Translations under genes and position numbers: made by a program
Source: CAWEYO01 sp963813315
Lineage (GTDB): Bacteria > Pseudomonadota > Alphaproteobacteria > Rhizobiales > Rhizobiaceae
DNA length: 64,000 bases
Assembly: GCA_963813315.1 (NCBI GenBank)
Contig: CAWEYO010000012.1
Span: 1 to 64,000, forward strand
Direction: 5' to 3'
The notes under the pieces: model-generated
Told to the model about the DNA's origin: nothing
Databases searched by the model: none
The model's input: the letters and a program-made list of their open reading frames with translations, nothing else
Shown: positions 44,386 to 54,969 of the stretch, piece by piece
How positions within the stretch are numbered: position 1 is the stretch's first letter
How the letters are laid out: each line of letters begins with the position of its first letter

Positions 44386-46320
44386 GTGTTGGTGAGGGTT
44401 TTCGCGTTGCGGCATTTCTGCCTGGCAGTCGGCGCGGCTTTCTGGGGGGGAGCGGTACTGGCGCCGACGAATGCTCTGGGATTCGAACTGTTCGGAATTA
44501 AGATCTTCGGGCGCGACAAGGCCGACGAAGCCGAAGAGATGATTGGCGAGCCGCAGAACTATGCGGTCGATTTCGTTGTCACCGGGGCGGAGACAGGCGT
44601 CGAGAAGCGCTTGAAGGGTGCGTCCAGCCTCTGGAAGGACCGAAATAAGCCTGCCTCCGGCGCAGCCGGGCTACTCGCGAGGGCCCGCGGCGACTATCAG
44701 CGGTTGCTTGCAATGCTCTATGCGGAAGGCCGCTATGGCGGAACGATCAGCATTATGGTCGACGGCCGGGAGGCGGCGAATGTACCGCCGGACACGGAGC
44801 TTGCCGATCCGGCAGCGGTCAGTATTGCGGTCAATCCGGGTCCGGTCTTCCTTTTTGAGAAGGCAAGCATCATCAACCGGGCGCCCGAGGCTCAGCGCCG
44901 GCACGACAGGGTTCCCTCCCCCGAAAGTGAGGGGTTTGCACCGGGCCAAATCGCGCGATCCGGGGCGGTTCTCCAGGCCGAAAGGCGGGCCGTCGAAGCC
45001 TGGCGCGAACAAGGCCATGCAAAAGCCAGGGTTTCTGAGCGCAGTGTAACGGCTATCCACCCCCGCGACACTGTCGATGCTGTCATCAAGGTCGATCCCG
45101 GCCGCACAGCCTACTACGGCGGCGTCGCGGTCGAGGGAACGGAACGGATGGATCCTGCCTTTGTGGCTTGGATGACCGGTCTGAAGCCCGGTCAGGAATA
45201 TGACCCCGACGATCTGGAACGCGCCAACACGCGGCTGTCCAAACTCGACGTGTTCCGCGCCCTGCGTATTCAAGAGGCCGACGCGATACGGGAGGACGGC
45301 CGCCTTCCGTTGACCGTTGTCGTTCAGGAACGAAAGCCGCGCCGTTTTGGCGTCGGCGGCGGCTATTCCACGCTGGATGGCCTGGGGCTCGATGCCTATT
45401 GGCTGCACCGCAACCTTTTCGGGAAAGCCGAGAAGCTGCGCCTCGATGCGAAAATCGCAGGCATCGGCAACAGCTTCGACCCGGGCGAACTTACCTATTT
45501 GTTCGGCGCTACCTTCATCAAGCCCGGCGTCTACACTCCGGATACGGACTTTGTCGCCTCGGTCTTCGGCGGTCGCGAAGTGCTCGATCCCTACACGCGA
45601 ACGGGGGTAACGGGCCAGCTTGGCTTCACCCAGATCGTCACGGATGAGCTCTCCGGGCGGCTGTTCCTTAACGGCGAGTATGCCAAATTCGAGGACGACA
45701 CCTTTGGCACGCGCTATTTCACCACCGTCGGCGCCGTGGGTGCCGCAACCTTCGATAACCGCGATAACAAGGCCGACGCGACCGAAGGCTATTACCTCGA
45801 AGGGATCGCGGAACCCTTCTACGAATTCAACTACGGCAATACCGCCGCACGCTTGACGGCCGAAGGACGGACCTATTACGGGTTTGGCGAGGAAGGCCGC
45901 GTTGTCCTGGCCGGCCGCATCAAGCTCGGAACCTTGTTCGGTTCGCCAATTTCGGAGACCGCGCCCGACAAGCTTTTCTTCACTGGCGGAGGCGGTTCGG
46001 TTCGCGGATACCCCTATCGCGGCATCGGCATTCTGACGCCGGCTGACCAAGTCATTGGCGGACTCTCCCTGATCGAAGGGTCAGGCGAAGTCCGCGCGCG
46101 GGTGACCGACAGCATCGGGGTCGTGGGTTTTGTCGATGCCGGCTATGTGGGGGGCGAGTCGTTACCGGATTTCGTGGAAGACATCCGCGTAGGCGTGGGT
46201 GGCGGGCTGCGTTACTATACGGGGCTCGGCCCGATCAGGCTCGACGTGGCCGTACCGCTCGACCCTCTGCCCGACGACCCGAGCGTTGCCTTCTATGTTG
46301 GAATAGGACAGGCGTTTTGA
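44386..46320 (+). CDS. tamA: Autotransporter assembly outer-membrane protein TamA (Omp85)
   Basis: About 644 residues with a signal peptide (LAVGAAFWGGAVLAPTNALG). POTRA domains lie at about 55-310 (VNPGPVFLFEKASI, VDPGRTAYYGGVAVEGTERM), then a 16-strand Omp85 barrel from RRFGVGGGYSTLDG with the lid motif FFTGGGGSVRGYPYRG (VRGY/F) and a C-terminal Phe (GIGQAF). The start is among GTG 44386, TTG 44389 and GTG 44392; the last has the best spacing from GAGGAG. It overlaps tamB by 4 bases. Confidence 0.92.
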   Translation: MLVRVFALRHFCLAVGAAFWGGAVLAPTNALGFELFGIKIFGRDKADEAEEMIGEPQNYAVDFVVTGAETGVEKRLKGASSLWKDRNKPASGAAGLLARARGDYQRLLAMLYAEGRYGGTISIMVDGREAANVPPDTELADPAAVSIAVNPGPVFLFEKASIINRAPEAQRRHDRVPSPESEGFAPGQIARSGAVLQAERRAVEAWREQGHAKARVSERSVTAIHPRDTVDAVIKVDPGRTAYYGGVAVEGTERMDPAFVAWMTGLKPGQEYDPDDLERANTRLSKLDVFRALRIQEADAIREDGRLPLTVVVQERKPRRFGVGGGYSTLDGLGLDAYWLHRNLFGKAEKLRLDAKIAGIGNSFDPGELTYLFGATFIKPGVYTPDTDFVASVFGGREVLDPYTRTGVTGQLGFTQIVTDELSGRLFLNGEYAKFEDDTFGTRYFTTVGAVGAATFDNRDNKADATEGYYLEGIAEPFYEFNYGNTAARLTAEGRTYYGFGEEGRVVLAGRIKLGTLFGSPISETAPDKLFFTGGGGSVRGYPYRGIGILTPADQVIGGLSLIEGSGEVRARVTDSIGVVGFVDAGYVGGESLPDFVEDIRVGVGGGLRYYTGLGPIRLDVAVPLDPLPDDPSVAFYVGIGQAF

Positions 46321-49300
46321 CCCGGATCGTGCTGGCCGTCATCCTCTTCGTGCTCTCGCTGCCCGCCATGGCGCAGGACACGGCGGAAGAAGAGCGTTCT
46401 TTTTTCGTCCGCTTCGTCGAGGAACAGCTCTCCACGCCAAACCGCCGGATCGGTATTTCTGGCATTCAAGGCGTGCTGTCGTCCGACGCAACGATTGGCC
46501 AGATCACGATTGCCGATCGCGACGGAGATCTGGCTGCGTATCACCAATGCCCGCATCGTATGGACACGCTCGGCGTTGCTGCTTGGGCGCCTGGACATGG
46601 ATACCCTGGCCGCGGACACAATCGAAATTCTGAGGAAACCTTTGCCGGAGGAAGGTTTGCCGCGGCCTGAGTCGAGCGGTTTTCGGATTCCCGAACTGCC
46701 TCTCTCTATCACACTCGATAACCTGCAGGTTCCCCGCGTCACCTTCGGAGCGGGCGTGTTTGGCCTCGCTTCTGAAATCGGCGTTGCCGGGCGCCTTCGG
46801 CTGGCCAATGGCTCGCTCGACACCGCGGTCAACATTACCAGGCTCGACGGTCCCGGCGGCCAGCTCGCGCTGACGGCTGCTTACGCGAACGCGACAGAGG
46901 TCCTCGACCTGGATCTCTCCCTGTCCGAGCCCGAGAACGGAATCATCGCCAACCTGCTCGGGATCGAAGGCAGGCCGCCAATGGCGCTCGCCCTCAAGGG
47001 GTCGGGACCGCTTTCGAACGTCGATCTTGGTCTGACGCTGGACGCGGCGGCAGAACGCGTCCTCACAGGCACGACCAGCGTGCGGCGGGAGGCCGACGGC
47101 TTCGCCTTCCAGAGCAATCTTCACGGCCCGATTGCAAGCATCGTGCCGGCGAAATTTCGTGCTTTCTTCGGCGCCGAAACGACGCTGACAGCGAGCGGCC
47201 TTTTCAAACAGGCTGGTGGGCTCCGGCTGGACAGCCTCGAACTCAACAGCGCAGCGCTCGCAATGTCGGCAGCCCTCGAGACAGCGGCGGATGGCTTCCT
47301 GCAGCGCCTCAAACTCAATGCGACCATCGAGGATCGGTCTGCCGGCAAGGTTGTGCTGCCGGTACCCGGCGGCGAAACCACCGTCGCCCGCGCAGCACTT
47401 GCGCTTTCCTTTGGCGAGAGCGCTGCCGAGGACTGGACCGGTACGATCGACGTGAGTGAGCTCGCTACCGGAACTTTCGGCGCAGACAAGGTAACCGTGG
47501 CGCTCCAGGGGCTGGCACAGAATCTCGCGCAGCCGGCAAGCCGCCATATTACTTTCAACGCAGACGGCACGGTCTTTGGCATCGTTGCCGAGCGAACAGA
47601 CGTTCAGGAGGCGCTCGGCGATCAAATTGTGCTCGACGTCGAAGGCGCGTGGGACGCGGGCCAGCCGGTGAAGCTTGCCAAGGCGCTGCTGACGGCCAAC
47701 GGGCTTAGCGTATCGCTGGCCGGGGATATCGCGAACTACATGTTCCAAGGCGATATCAATGTCGATGCCGGGAGCATCGCGCCCTTCTCCGGACTTGCCG
47801 GCCGGCAGCTCGCCGGCGGGCTCGCACTGGACGCGAAAGGCAGCGTGACGCCCATCAGCGGTGGTTTCGACCTGACACTCGACGGAACCGCGGTAGGGTT
47901 GCAGGTCGACAATCCGGCCGCCGACAACATGCTTGAAGGTGAAACCCGCATCACCGGCCGCGTCGCGCGCGGTGAGACCGGTTTGGTGGCCGACAGGCTG
48001 CGCATTTCGAACACGCAGGTCGAGGCGACCGCGGACGGAACTTTTGCAACTGGTGCGGCCGATTTCGACTTCGATCTGGCGCTGACCGACCTCGCCCTTC
48101 TGTCGGAACGCGCCTCCGGCCGGCTGGTTGCAAAGGGCCACGCCGCAGGCACCGGCGGCCTGATAAACCTGATGATCGGCGCGAATGTCGCGGAAGGAAC
48201 GTTGGTCGGAAAGGACCTCCGCGACGCGATGATCGCCTTTGACGGGGCGTTGCAACAAAATGATCTCAACGGCCAGTTGACCGGAAGCGCATTGCTCGAC
48301 CGGATCGGGGTGAGCCTGGCCTCGGCGATCACCGTAACCGAAAACGAACGCAAGCTTGACGACCTCGATTTTACGGCGGGCGCCACGCGCATTACCGGAA
48401 ATGTCACTCAGAATCACGAGGGCCTGCTGGACGGCAGCCTGTCTTTGAAATCCACGGACATATCGACCGCCGCCGCGCTGCTTCTCGTCAACGCCAGCGG
48501 CGCCGCAAACGCCGACATCGCGCTCGGCATTGAGAACAAGGCACAGCGAGCCGACGTGACCGCTACCGTTTCCGGGGTCGAGCTGGACACGATCCGGCTC
48601 GGCAAGGCGGATATTAAGGCTACGGTCGTCGACTTGTTCGAGGTTCCGATTGTCAACGGTACCGTTCAAGCCAGCGAGCTTTCGGTGGGTGGCATCGATA
48701 TGGCGATGCTCAAGGCAACGGCAGTACGCGATGCGGACACCACCGGTTTCGTGGCAGACGCCACGCTGAAGAACGGCACCGCGGCGGCTGTAACGGGAGC
48801 GCTGAGTCCGGTCGACGGGGGCTACCTGCTCGGCCTTTCCGATCTGCATCTGGTTCAAGGGGCACTCGCCGCCCGACTGGTCGAGCCATCCCGCATCCTT
48901 GTTCGCGGGCAGAATGTCACGGTCGAGAACCTCGCGCTCGACGTCGGCGGCGGAAGAGTTCTCGGTCAGCGGAAAGATCGAGGATACGCTCAACCTCGAC
49001 GTTACCGTCAAAGCGCTTCCGCTGGCGATCGCGAACACGGTGAAGCCGGACCTGCAGCTCGGCGGCACGATCGACGGCACAGCCAGGATCGGCGGCACGC
49101 GCAAGCTGCCCGATATCCGCTTTGACCTTCAGGGCCACCAGCTTGCCGCCGCGTCGTTAAGCAAGGCGGGTCTGAAGTCGATCACGGTAGCCGCCAAGGG
49201 TACATCGACCCGGAGCCGGCTCAATCTCGACGCGACTGTTACCAGCCCGGAAGGTTTACGTGCGAAAGTGGCTGGCGGCGTACCCCTCGACGATGGGCAG

Positions 49301-50917
49301 CTTGCGCTCGATGTAGCGCTCAACGCCTTACCTCTGGCGGTTCTCGACGCCGCCGCGCCCGGACAGAACCTCGGAGGCGATCTCTCCGGAACGGCAAGGG
49401 TGACCGGCAGGTTGGCCGATCCGGCAGCGTCCTTCGAACTCCGAGCCACCGGAGTTCGGGCAGCGCCGGCCGACAGGGCCGGCGTATCTCCGCTGGATGT
49501 CACCGCGGCCGGCAACTATCGCGGCAGGGTGTTGAACCTTTCGTCGGTAGCGGTCCGAGGCGCCCAAGGACTTACGGTTTCCGGTAGTGGCCGCCTGCCG
49601 CTCACCGGCAGCGGCATCGGCGTCACCATCAACGGCAGCGCTCCGCTCGGCCTTGCGAACCGCTTTCTCGCCGAGCGCGGCGCGCAGATTTCGGGCACGC
49701 TGAGGCTTGATGCCAATATTTCCGGCAGCATTCGCCATCCGGTCGTCCGTGGCACATTCTCCACAGCGGGCGCCGGCTTCGTCGATCCGCGGAGCAATGT
49801 GCAGCTGCGCGACATCGCCGTGACCGCAAACATCGACGGCGAAACGGTGTCGATCCGCAATGCTTCGGCCGCCCTTGCGTCGGGCGGCGGGATTGGAGCG
49901 ACAGGCACGATCTCCACCAACGCCGCGGCAGGCTTTCCGTCCAACATCAGGATCACGCTGAATCAGGCGCGCTATGCCGATGGCACCATGGTCGTTGCAA
50001 CATTGAACGGCACTCTGGTCCTGGCCGGCCCACTCACCCGCGACCCGCTGCTGTCCGGCACGATTGACGTCGACCGGGCGGAAATAACGGTGCCTGACCA
50101 TCTTGGCGGCGGCGCCACCGCCATCGACGTCAAACACATTGCGCCGTCCAGGGCCGTGTTGGCCACCTTGCAGCGCGCACGGGCCAGCGATGGGACGCCG
50201 ACCCCGACAGCACGGCCGAGCGTCGTGCGTCTTAACGTCACCGTCAACGCGCCTCGAAGATTATTCGTGCGCGGGCGAGGACTTGACTCAGAGTTGGGCG
50301 GTTCGGTCCGCCTGACCGGGCCCGTTACCGACATCCAGCCGGTCGGCGGCTTCCAAATGGTTCGAGGGCGGCTCTCGATCCTCGGTCAGCGCATCACTTT
50401 CGATGAAGGCACGGTAACGCTGGTCGGCGACCTCGACCCGTTCCTGAACTTCGTGGCCCGGTCGGCCGGCAGGGACATCACGGTGTTTATCACCGTCAGC
50501 GGGCGGGTTTCAGACCTGAAGATCGTGTTTTCCTCTCAACCCGAACTGCCGGAGGACGAAGTGCTCGCCCGCCTGATTTTCAATCGGGGCATCAACGAAC
50601 TGTCGCCGTTCCAGATTGCGCAGCTGGCGGCCGCGGCAGTGGAACTGGCAGGCGGCTCCAACACTTCGCTGGTCGGCGGCCTGCGCGCAGCGACCGGTCT
50701 CGACGATATCGATATCGTGACAGACACCGAGGGCAATGCAGCCGTGCAGGCAGGCCGCTATATCAGCGACAATGTCTACCTCGGCGTCGAGGCTGGCGCG
50801 AAAGGCACGACGAAGGGCACCATCAACCTCGACATTACCGAAAACCTGAAAGCCCGCGGCGGGCTGGGCACGGACGGAGATACAAGCCTCGGCATATTCT
50901 ACGAAAGGGACTACTGA
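46317..50917 (+). CDS. tamB: Translocation/assembly module TamB, two apparent +1 frameshifts
   Basis: It starts TTG 46317, overlapping the tamA stop, with a signal anchor (IVLAVILFVLSLPAMAQ). A first frame change near 46526 (between IADRDG and WLRITNARIVW) and a second near 48960 (between LDVGGGRV and SVSGKIEDTLNLDV) interrupt an otherwise continuous AsmA/DUF490-like protein of about 1532 residues rich in beta repeats. The C-terminal DUF490 domain (GGFQMVRGRLSILGQRITFD, ARLIFNRGINELSPFQIAQL) is complete. Each break is undone by removing one base. TamB spans the periplasm and works with TamA, probably in lipid transfer to the outer membrane. Confidence 0.88.
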
Positions 50918-51023
50918 GGCGTGTGCTTGTTGCAGCCGCTGATCACTGAGGGTGGCCTCTTCGTACCAATGATCGCAGGAACGAGGAGATTGGGGCAAGC
51001 GGCGCGATCAAGTGCCGACGGCA

Positions 51024-51485
51024 TCACGCAGTGCCGGGTACTCCGAACTTGGCATCGGCGCGCTTTTCGAACGCATGCGTGAACATGCGGAACGCCCGGT
51101 CGAACATTGCCCCCATCATGACACCGAGGATACGGCTCTTGAACTCGTAGTCGATGAAGAAATGGATATCGGTCCCGCCATCTTCGGCGGCGTCGAACCG
51201 CCAAGTGTTGCTGAGATAGCGGAACGGGCCGTCGAGATACTTCACGTCGATTGCGTTCTCATCCGGCTTCAGGTGGACCTGACTGGTGAAGGTCTCGCGG
51301 ATTGCCTTGTAGCCCACCGTCATGTCGGCGACGAGCACGGTGCGGCCGTCGCGCTCCTTACGAGACTTGACCGTCAATGCCTCGCAAAGCGGCAGGAATT
51401 CAGGATAGCGCGCGATATCGGCCACGAGCGCGAACATCTCGTGAGGCGGGTGGCGGACATGCTTGATGGTCTCGAATTGCGGCAT
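51024..51485 (-). CDS. COQ10/RatA-type START-like ubiquinone-binding protein
   Basis: 153 residues of the polyketide cyclase/SRPBCC fold. It has VRHPPHEMFALVADIARYPE at the N-terminus, the FLPLCEALTV loop, and the C-terminal long helix MGAMFDRAFRMFTHAFEKRA. Homologues bind ubiquinone or modulate ribosomes. It lies 12 bases downstream of lipA on the same strand, the standard alphaproteobacterial pair. Confidence 0.9.
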   Translation of the reverse strand: MPQFETIKHVRHPPHEMFALVADIARYPEFLPLCEALTVKSRKERDGRTVLVADMTVGYKAIRETFTSQVHLKPDENAIDVKYLDGPFRYLSNTWRFDAAEDGGTDIHFFIDYEFKSRILGVMMGAMFDRAFRMFTHAFEKRADAKFGVPGTA

Positions 51486-51497
51486 GAACCCGGCGCT

Positions 51498-52464
51498 TTA
51501 CGCTGATTTGCTCAACTGCGCTTCGCGCGCCGCACGCAATCTGGCGAAGTCCTCACCGGCGTGGTGCGATGAACGCGTAAGCGGGCTCGACGCCATCAGG
51601 AGGAAGCCCTTCGTCTTGCCGATCGTCTCGTAGGATTTGAATTCCTCCGGTGTCACGAACCGCCTTACGGGATGGTGCTTCTTCGTCGGTTGCAGATACT
51701 GGCCGAGCGTCATGAAGTCCACGTTGGCCGTGCGGAGATCGTCCATGAGCTGAAGCACTTCATTCCTCTCCTCGCCGAGGCCGACCATGATGCCGGACTT
51801 GGTGAAAATGGAGGGGTCGATCTCCTTCACGCGCTGCAGGAGGCGGATCGAGTGGAAATAGCGCGCACCGGGCCGCACGGTCAGATAGTTCGACGGAACC
51901 GTCTCCAGATTGTGATTGAAGACGTCCGGCTTGGCCGCAACGACGATTTCCAATGCACCATCCTTGCGAAGGAAATCCGGTGTCAGGATCTCGATCGTTG
52001 TGTCGGGAGTGGCACGCCGGATCGCGCCAATGACATCGGCGAAATGCCTTGCGCCTCCATCGGGAAGATCGTCGCGGTCGACGGACGTGACGACCACATG
52101 GGTGAGCCCCATCTGCCGGACCGCCCTGGCGACACTTTCCGGCTCACACGAGTTCGAGGGCTTTCGGAATACCGGTGGCGACGTTGCAGAAGGCGCAAGC
52201 GCGCGTGCAAATCTCGCCCATGATCATAAAAGTCGCGTGCTTCTTTTCCCAGCACTCGCCGATGTTCGGGCAGCCGGCCTCCTCGCAAACCGTCACAAGT
52301 TTGTTCGATCTCACGATCTCGCGAGTTTCGGCGTAGCCTTTGGAGACCGGAGCCTTGACACGAATCCAGTCGGGCTTGCGCAGAACCTCCTGATCGGGCC
52401 GATGAGCTTTTTCCGGATGGCGGATGCGCTGCCTGTCCGTAACCGTGTCGAGAAGCGTCACCAT
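51498..52464 (-). CDS. lipA: Lipoyl synthase, one apparent frameshift
   Basis: The N-terminal part (MVTLLDTVTDRQRIRHPEKA) includes the auxiliary cluster motif CEEAGCPNIGEC and the radical-SAM motif CTRACAFC. At about 52149, after GIPKALE, the frame shifts. It continues EPESVARAVRQMGLTHVVVT through GLGEERNEVL and MASSPLTRSSHHAGEDF to the end. Removing one base restores 321 residues, the usual length. LipA inserts sulfur into octanoyl groups, including those on the PDH E2 and E1-beta lipoyl domains encoded just upstream. The essential role suggests a sequence error. Confidence 0.92.
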
Positions 52465-52468
52465 TGGC

Positions 52469-52753
52469 TCAGTTCACTCCGCTTGCCTTGGCGCGTCCGA
52501 AAATCCAGAGGATGACGACTGCGCCGACGACGGCAACAATCAGATTTCCGAGGAAGCCCTGGTAGTTCACATTCAAGAGGCTTGCCAGCGTACCGCCGAC
52601 GAAAGAGCCGGCAATACCGACCAGGATGTTGGTGAGGAGGCCATGATCCCGGTTCATGGCCTTTTCGGCGACGTAGCCGGCGAGAAGGCCGATAAGCAGC
52701 ATGCCGAAAAAGCCAACGCCCGGCATGCCCATGATCCCCAGGCTCTGATCCAT
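52469..52753 (-). CDS. GlsB/YeaQ/YmgE family membrane protein
   Basis: 94 residues with three glycine-rich transmembrane helices (GVGFFGMLLIGLLAGYVAEK, GLLTNILVGIAGSFVGGTLA, LGNLIVAVVGAVVILWIFG). This is the transglycosylase-associated stress family pattern. ATG 52753 is preferred since the upstream extension has no family similarity. It lies 4 bases before lipA, in the lpdA-lipA interval. Confidence 0.86.
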   Translation of the reverse strand: MDQSLGIMGMPGVGFFGMLLIGLLAGYVAEKAMNRDHGLLTNILVGIAGSFVGGTLASLLNVNYQGFLGNLIVAVVGAVVILWIFGRAKASGVN

Positions 52754-52833
52754 GTCGTGTCTCCTCGCCTGCCTGCGTTGACCCGCATATAAGTCAGAAA
52801 CCGCCGGTGATACAGCCCGCGGTCGATAGGCTG

Positions 52834-54279
52834 TCATGCGTTGAGCACACGGCCATAGGCGTCGAGCACACTTTCCTTCATCATTTCCGATAGTGTCGGA
52901 TGCGGGAAGATCGTGTGCATCAGCTCTTCCTCGGTCGTTTCCAAGTTCATCGCGACGACGAAGCCCTGAATGAGTTCGGTGACTTCAGCGCCGACCATGT
53001 GGGCCCCAAGCAACTGGCCTGTCTTCTTGTCGAAGATCGTCTTCACCAAGCCCTGGTCTTCGCCAAGCGCTATGGCCTTGCCATTGGCGCCGAACTGAAA
53101 ACGGCCGACACGGATGTCCTTGCCCTCTTCCTTCGCCTTGGCCTCAGTGAGTCCGACGGACGCCACCTGCGGATTGCAGTACGTGCAGCCGGGGATCATG
53201 TTCTTGTCCATGGGGTGGACATTCGGCAGGCCGGCGATCTTTTCAACGCAGATGACGCCTTCATGCTCGGCCTTGTGGGCGAGCATGGGCGGGCCGGCTA
53301 CGTCGCCGATCGCATAAATGCCGGGGAGGTTGGTCCGGCCGTAGCCGTCGATGACGACGGTGCCCCGTTCGGTCTTCACGCCGAGCGCCTCCAGCCCGAG
53401 ATTCTCGATATTGCCCTGTACGCCGACCGCCGAGATCAAGCGTTCGGCGGTGATCTTCTCCACCTTGCCGTCCTTCATCTCGACATGAGCGGTGACGGAA
53501 TTGGCTCCCTTCTCGACCTTGGTGACCTTGGCGTCGAGAATGATCTTCATGCCCTGCTTTTCGAACTGCTTCTTGGCGAAGGTGGAGATTTCGGCATCCT
53601 CCACCGGCATGACCTGCGGCAAAAGTTCAACCACTGTCACCTCGGCGCCCATTGCGCGGTAGAAAGAAGCGAACTCGATACCGATCGCACCAGAGCCCAT
53701 CACGACCAGCGATTTCGGCATATCAGGCGGCACCATCGCCTCGAAATAGGTCCAGATCAGCTTGCCGTCCGGCTCGATGCCGGGCAGCGCGCGCGGCCGA
53801 GCGCCCGTGGCGAGGATGATGTGCTTTGCGGTGTAGGTTCCCTCGCCCTTGGTTCCCTTGGGTGCCGGATGTTGCGGCTCCATGGGTTTCTTAGATGATT
53901 TCGCGACCACGATTTCGTTCGGCTTAGTCAGTCGGGCTTCGCCCCAGATCACATCGACCTTGTTCTTCTTCATGAGGAAGCCGACGCCGCCATTGAGGCG
54001 AGCCGACACTCCACGGGAGCGTTCTACTACGGCCTTCACATCCGCCGTGACAGTTCCTTCGATCTTCAGGCCGTAGCTCTTGGCGTGCTCGGCAAAGTGC
54101 TTGATCTCGGCGGAGCGCAGCAGCGCCTTCGTCGGTATGCAGCCCCAATTCAGGCAGATCCCGCCCAGATGTTCGCGCTCGACGATCGCCGTCTTGAAGC
54201 CAAGCTGGGCCGAACGAACTGCGGTGACATAACCGCCCGGACCCGAACCGATGATAATGACGTCGTAATTTTCTGCCAC
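52834..54279 (-). CDS. lpdA: Dihydrolipoyl dehydrogenase (E3)
   Basis: 481 residues. FAD-binding IIIGSGPGGYVTAVRSAQLG, the redox disulfide GGICLNWGCIPTK (Cys42/Cys47), NAD-binding VVMGSGAIGIEFASFYRAMG, and the C-terminal His-Glu base in HTIFPHPTLSE are present. It reoxidises dihydrolipoamide of the PDH complex. It is in the pdhA-pdhB-pdhC-lpdA cluster, after the SGNH gene. Confidence 0.96.
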   Translation of the reverse strand: MAENYDVIIIGSGPGGYVTAVRSAQLGFKTAIVEREHLGGICLNWGCIPTKALLRSAEIKHFAEHAKSYGLKIEGTVTADVKAVVERSRGVSARLNGGVGFLMKKNKVDVIWGEARLTKPNEIVVAKSSKKPMEPQHPAPKGTKGEGTYTAKHIILATGARPRALPGIEPDGKLIWTYFEAMVPPDMPKSLVVMGSGAIGIEFASFYRAMGAEVTVVELLPQVMPVEDAEISTFAKKQFEKQGMKIILDAKVTKVEKGANSVTAHVEMKDGKVEKITAERLISAVGVQGNIENLGLEALGVKTERGTVVIDGYGRTNLPGIYAIGDVAGPPMLAHKAEHEGVICVEKIAGLPNVHPMDKNMIPGCTYCNPQVASVGLTEAKAKEEGKDIRVGRFQFGANGKAIALGEDQGLVKTIFDKKTGQLLGAHMVGAEVTELIQGFVVAMNLETTEEELMHTIFPHPTLSEMMKESVLDAYGRVLNA

Positions 54280-54294
54280 GGCAATCTCCTTGAA

Positions 54295-54930
54295 TCAAAG
54301 CTCCAGCATCACGCGGACGATGGGCGCCAGCGCCTCGCCGATCGCCCGCGTGTTGGTGGCGTCGAGATGAACCCCGTCGAGCGGCGTCGTTGCGGCGACG
54401 GTTCCCGCATCGAAGAATCCGCATCCCACCTCATCGGCAAGCGCGGCGTATAAACCAGCCAGCTTTCGCGACTCCGCCATACCGCCATCGAACATGGCGT
54501 CAAATTCCCTGTTGTCGGTCGCGCCAATCGGCGGCGGCGAAACGATCAACACTTGCGGGGAGCTAGCCTCCAGTGGATAGGCGATGCCGCGCACAATCTC
54601 GACAAGGCGCTCCATTCCCTGTTTTGCACCGATCGCCCGGCCGCAAATGAAGGGCTTCATGTCGTTGGAGCCAAGCATGATGATGACAAGATCGAGCGGC
54701 GAATGCGTCGCCAGCAGCGTCGGGAGAGTGCGCGCGCCGTTCCGCTCGGCATCGGCCAGATGATCGTCGAAGGCTGTGGTACGGCCATTAAGTCCCTCGG
54801 CAATGACCTGCACGTCGCTCAGCTCGCTCTGCACCACACTCGGCCATCGGTCGTTCAGCGCATGTCGGTCCGACCCCTCGGCGTTGTAGCCCCAGGTCAG
54901 CAAATCCCCATAGCAGAGCACGGTTTTCAT
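54295..54930 (-). CDS. SGNH/GDSL hydrolase with Ser-to-Leu change at the nucleophile
   Basis: 211 residues of the SGNH fold. Block I reads CYGDLLTWGYN, where the family has GDSLTWG: codon TTG replaces the expected TCG. Block II Gly (LNGRTT), block III MLGSNDM and block V DGVHLDATN (Asp/His) are intact. Without the Ser the enzyme should be inactive as an esterase, unless the base is an error. Homologues in this place between lpdA and pdhC are usual in rhizobia. The physiological substrate is unknown. Confidence 0.88.
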   Translation of the reverse strand: MKTVLCYGDLLTWGYNAEGSDRHALNDRWPSVVQSELSDVQVIAEGLNGRTTAFDDHLADAERNGARTLPTLLATHSPLDLVIIMLGSNDMKPFICGRAIGAKQGMERLVEIVRGIAYPLEASSPQVLIVSPPPIGATDNREFDAMFDGGMAESRKLAGLYAALADEVGCGFFDAGTVAATTPLDGVHLDATNTRAIGEALAPIVRVMLEL

Positions 54931-54969
54931 CGGCGAAACCTTCGGCCTCCCAAGTGGGAGGCAGCAGCG

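Noticed and set aside
46504..49104. 866-residue open frame antisense to tamB
   Set aside because: Long open antisense frames are expected in GC-rich genes with strong codon bias; it has no domain features and ignores the clear TamB protein on the other strand.
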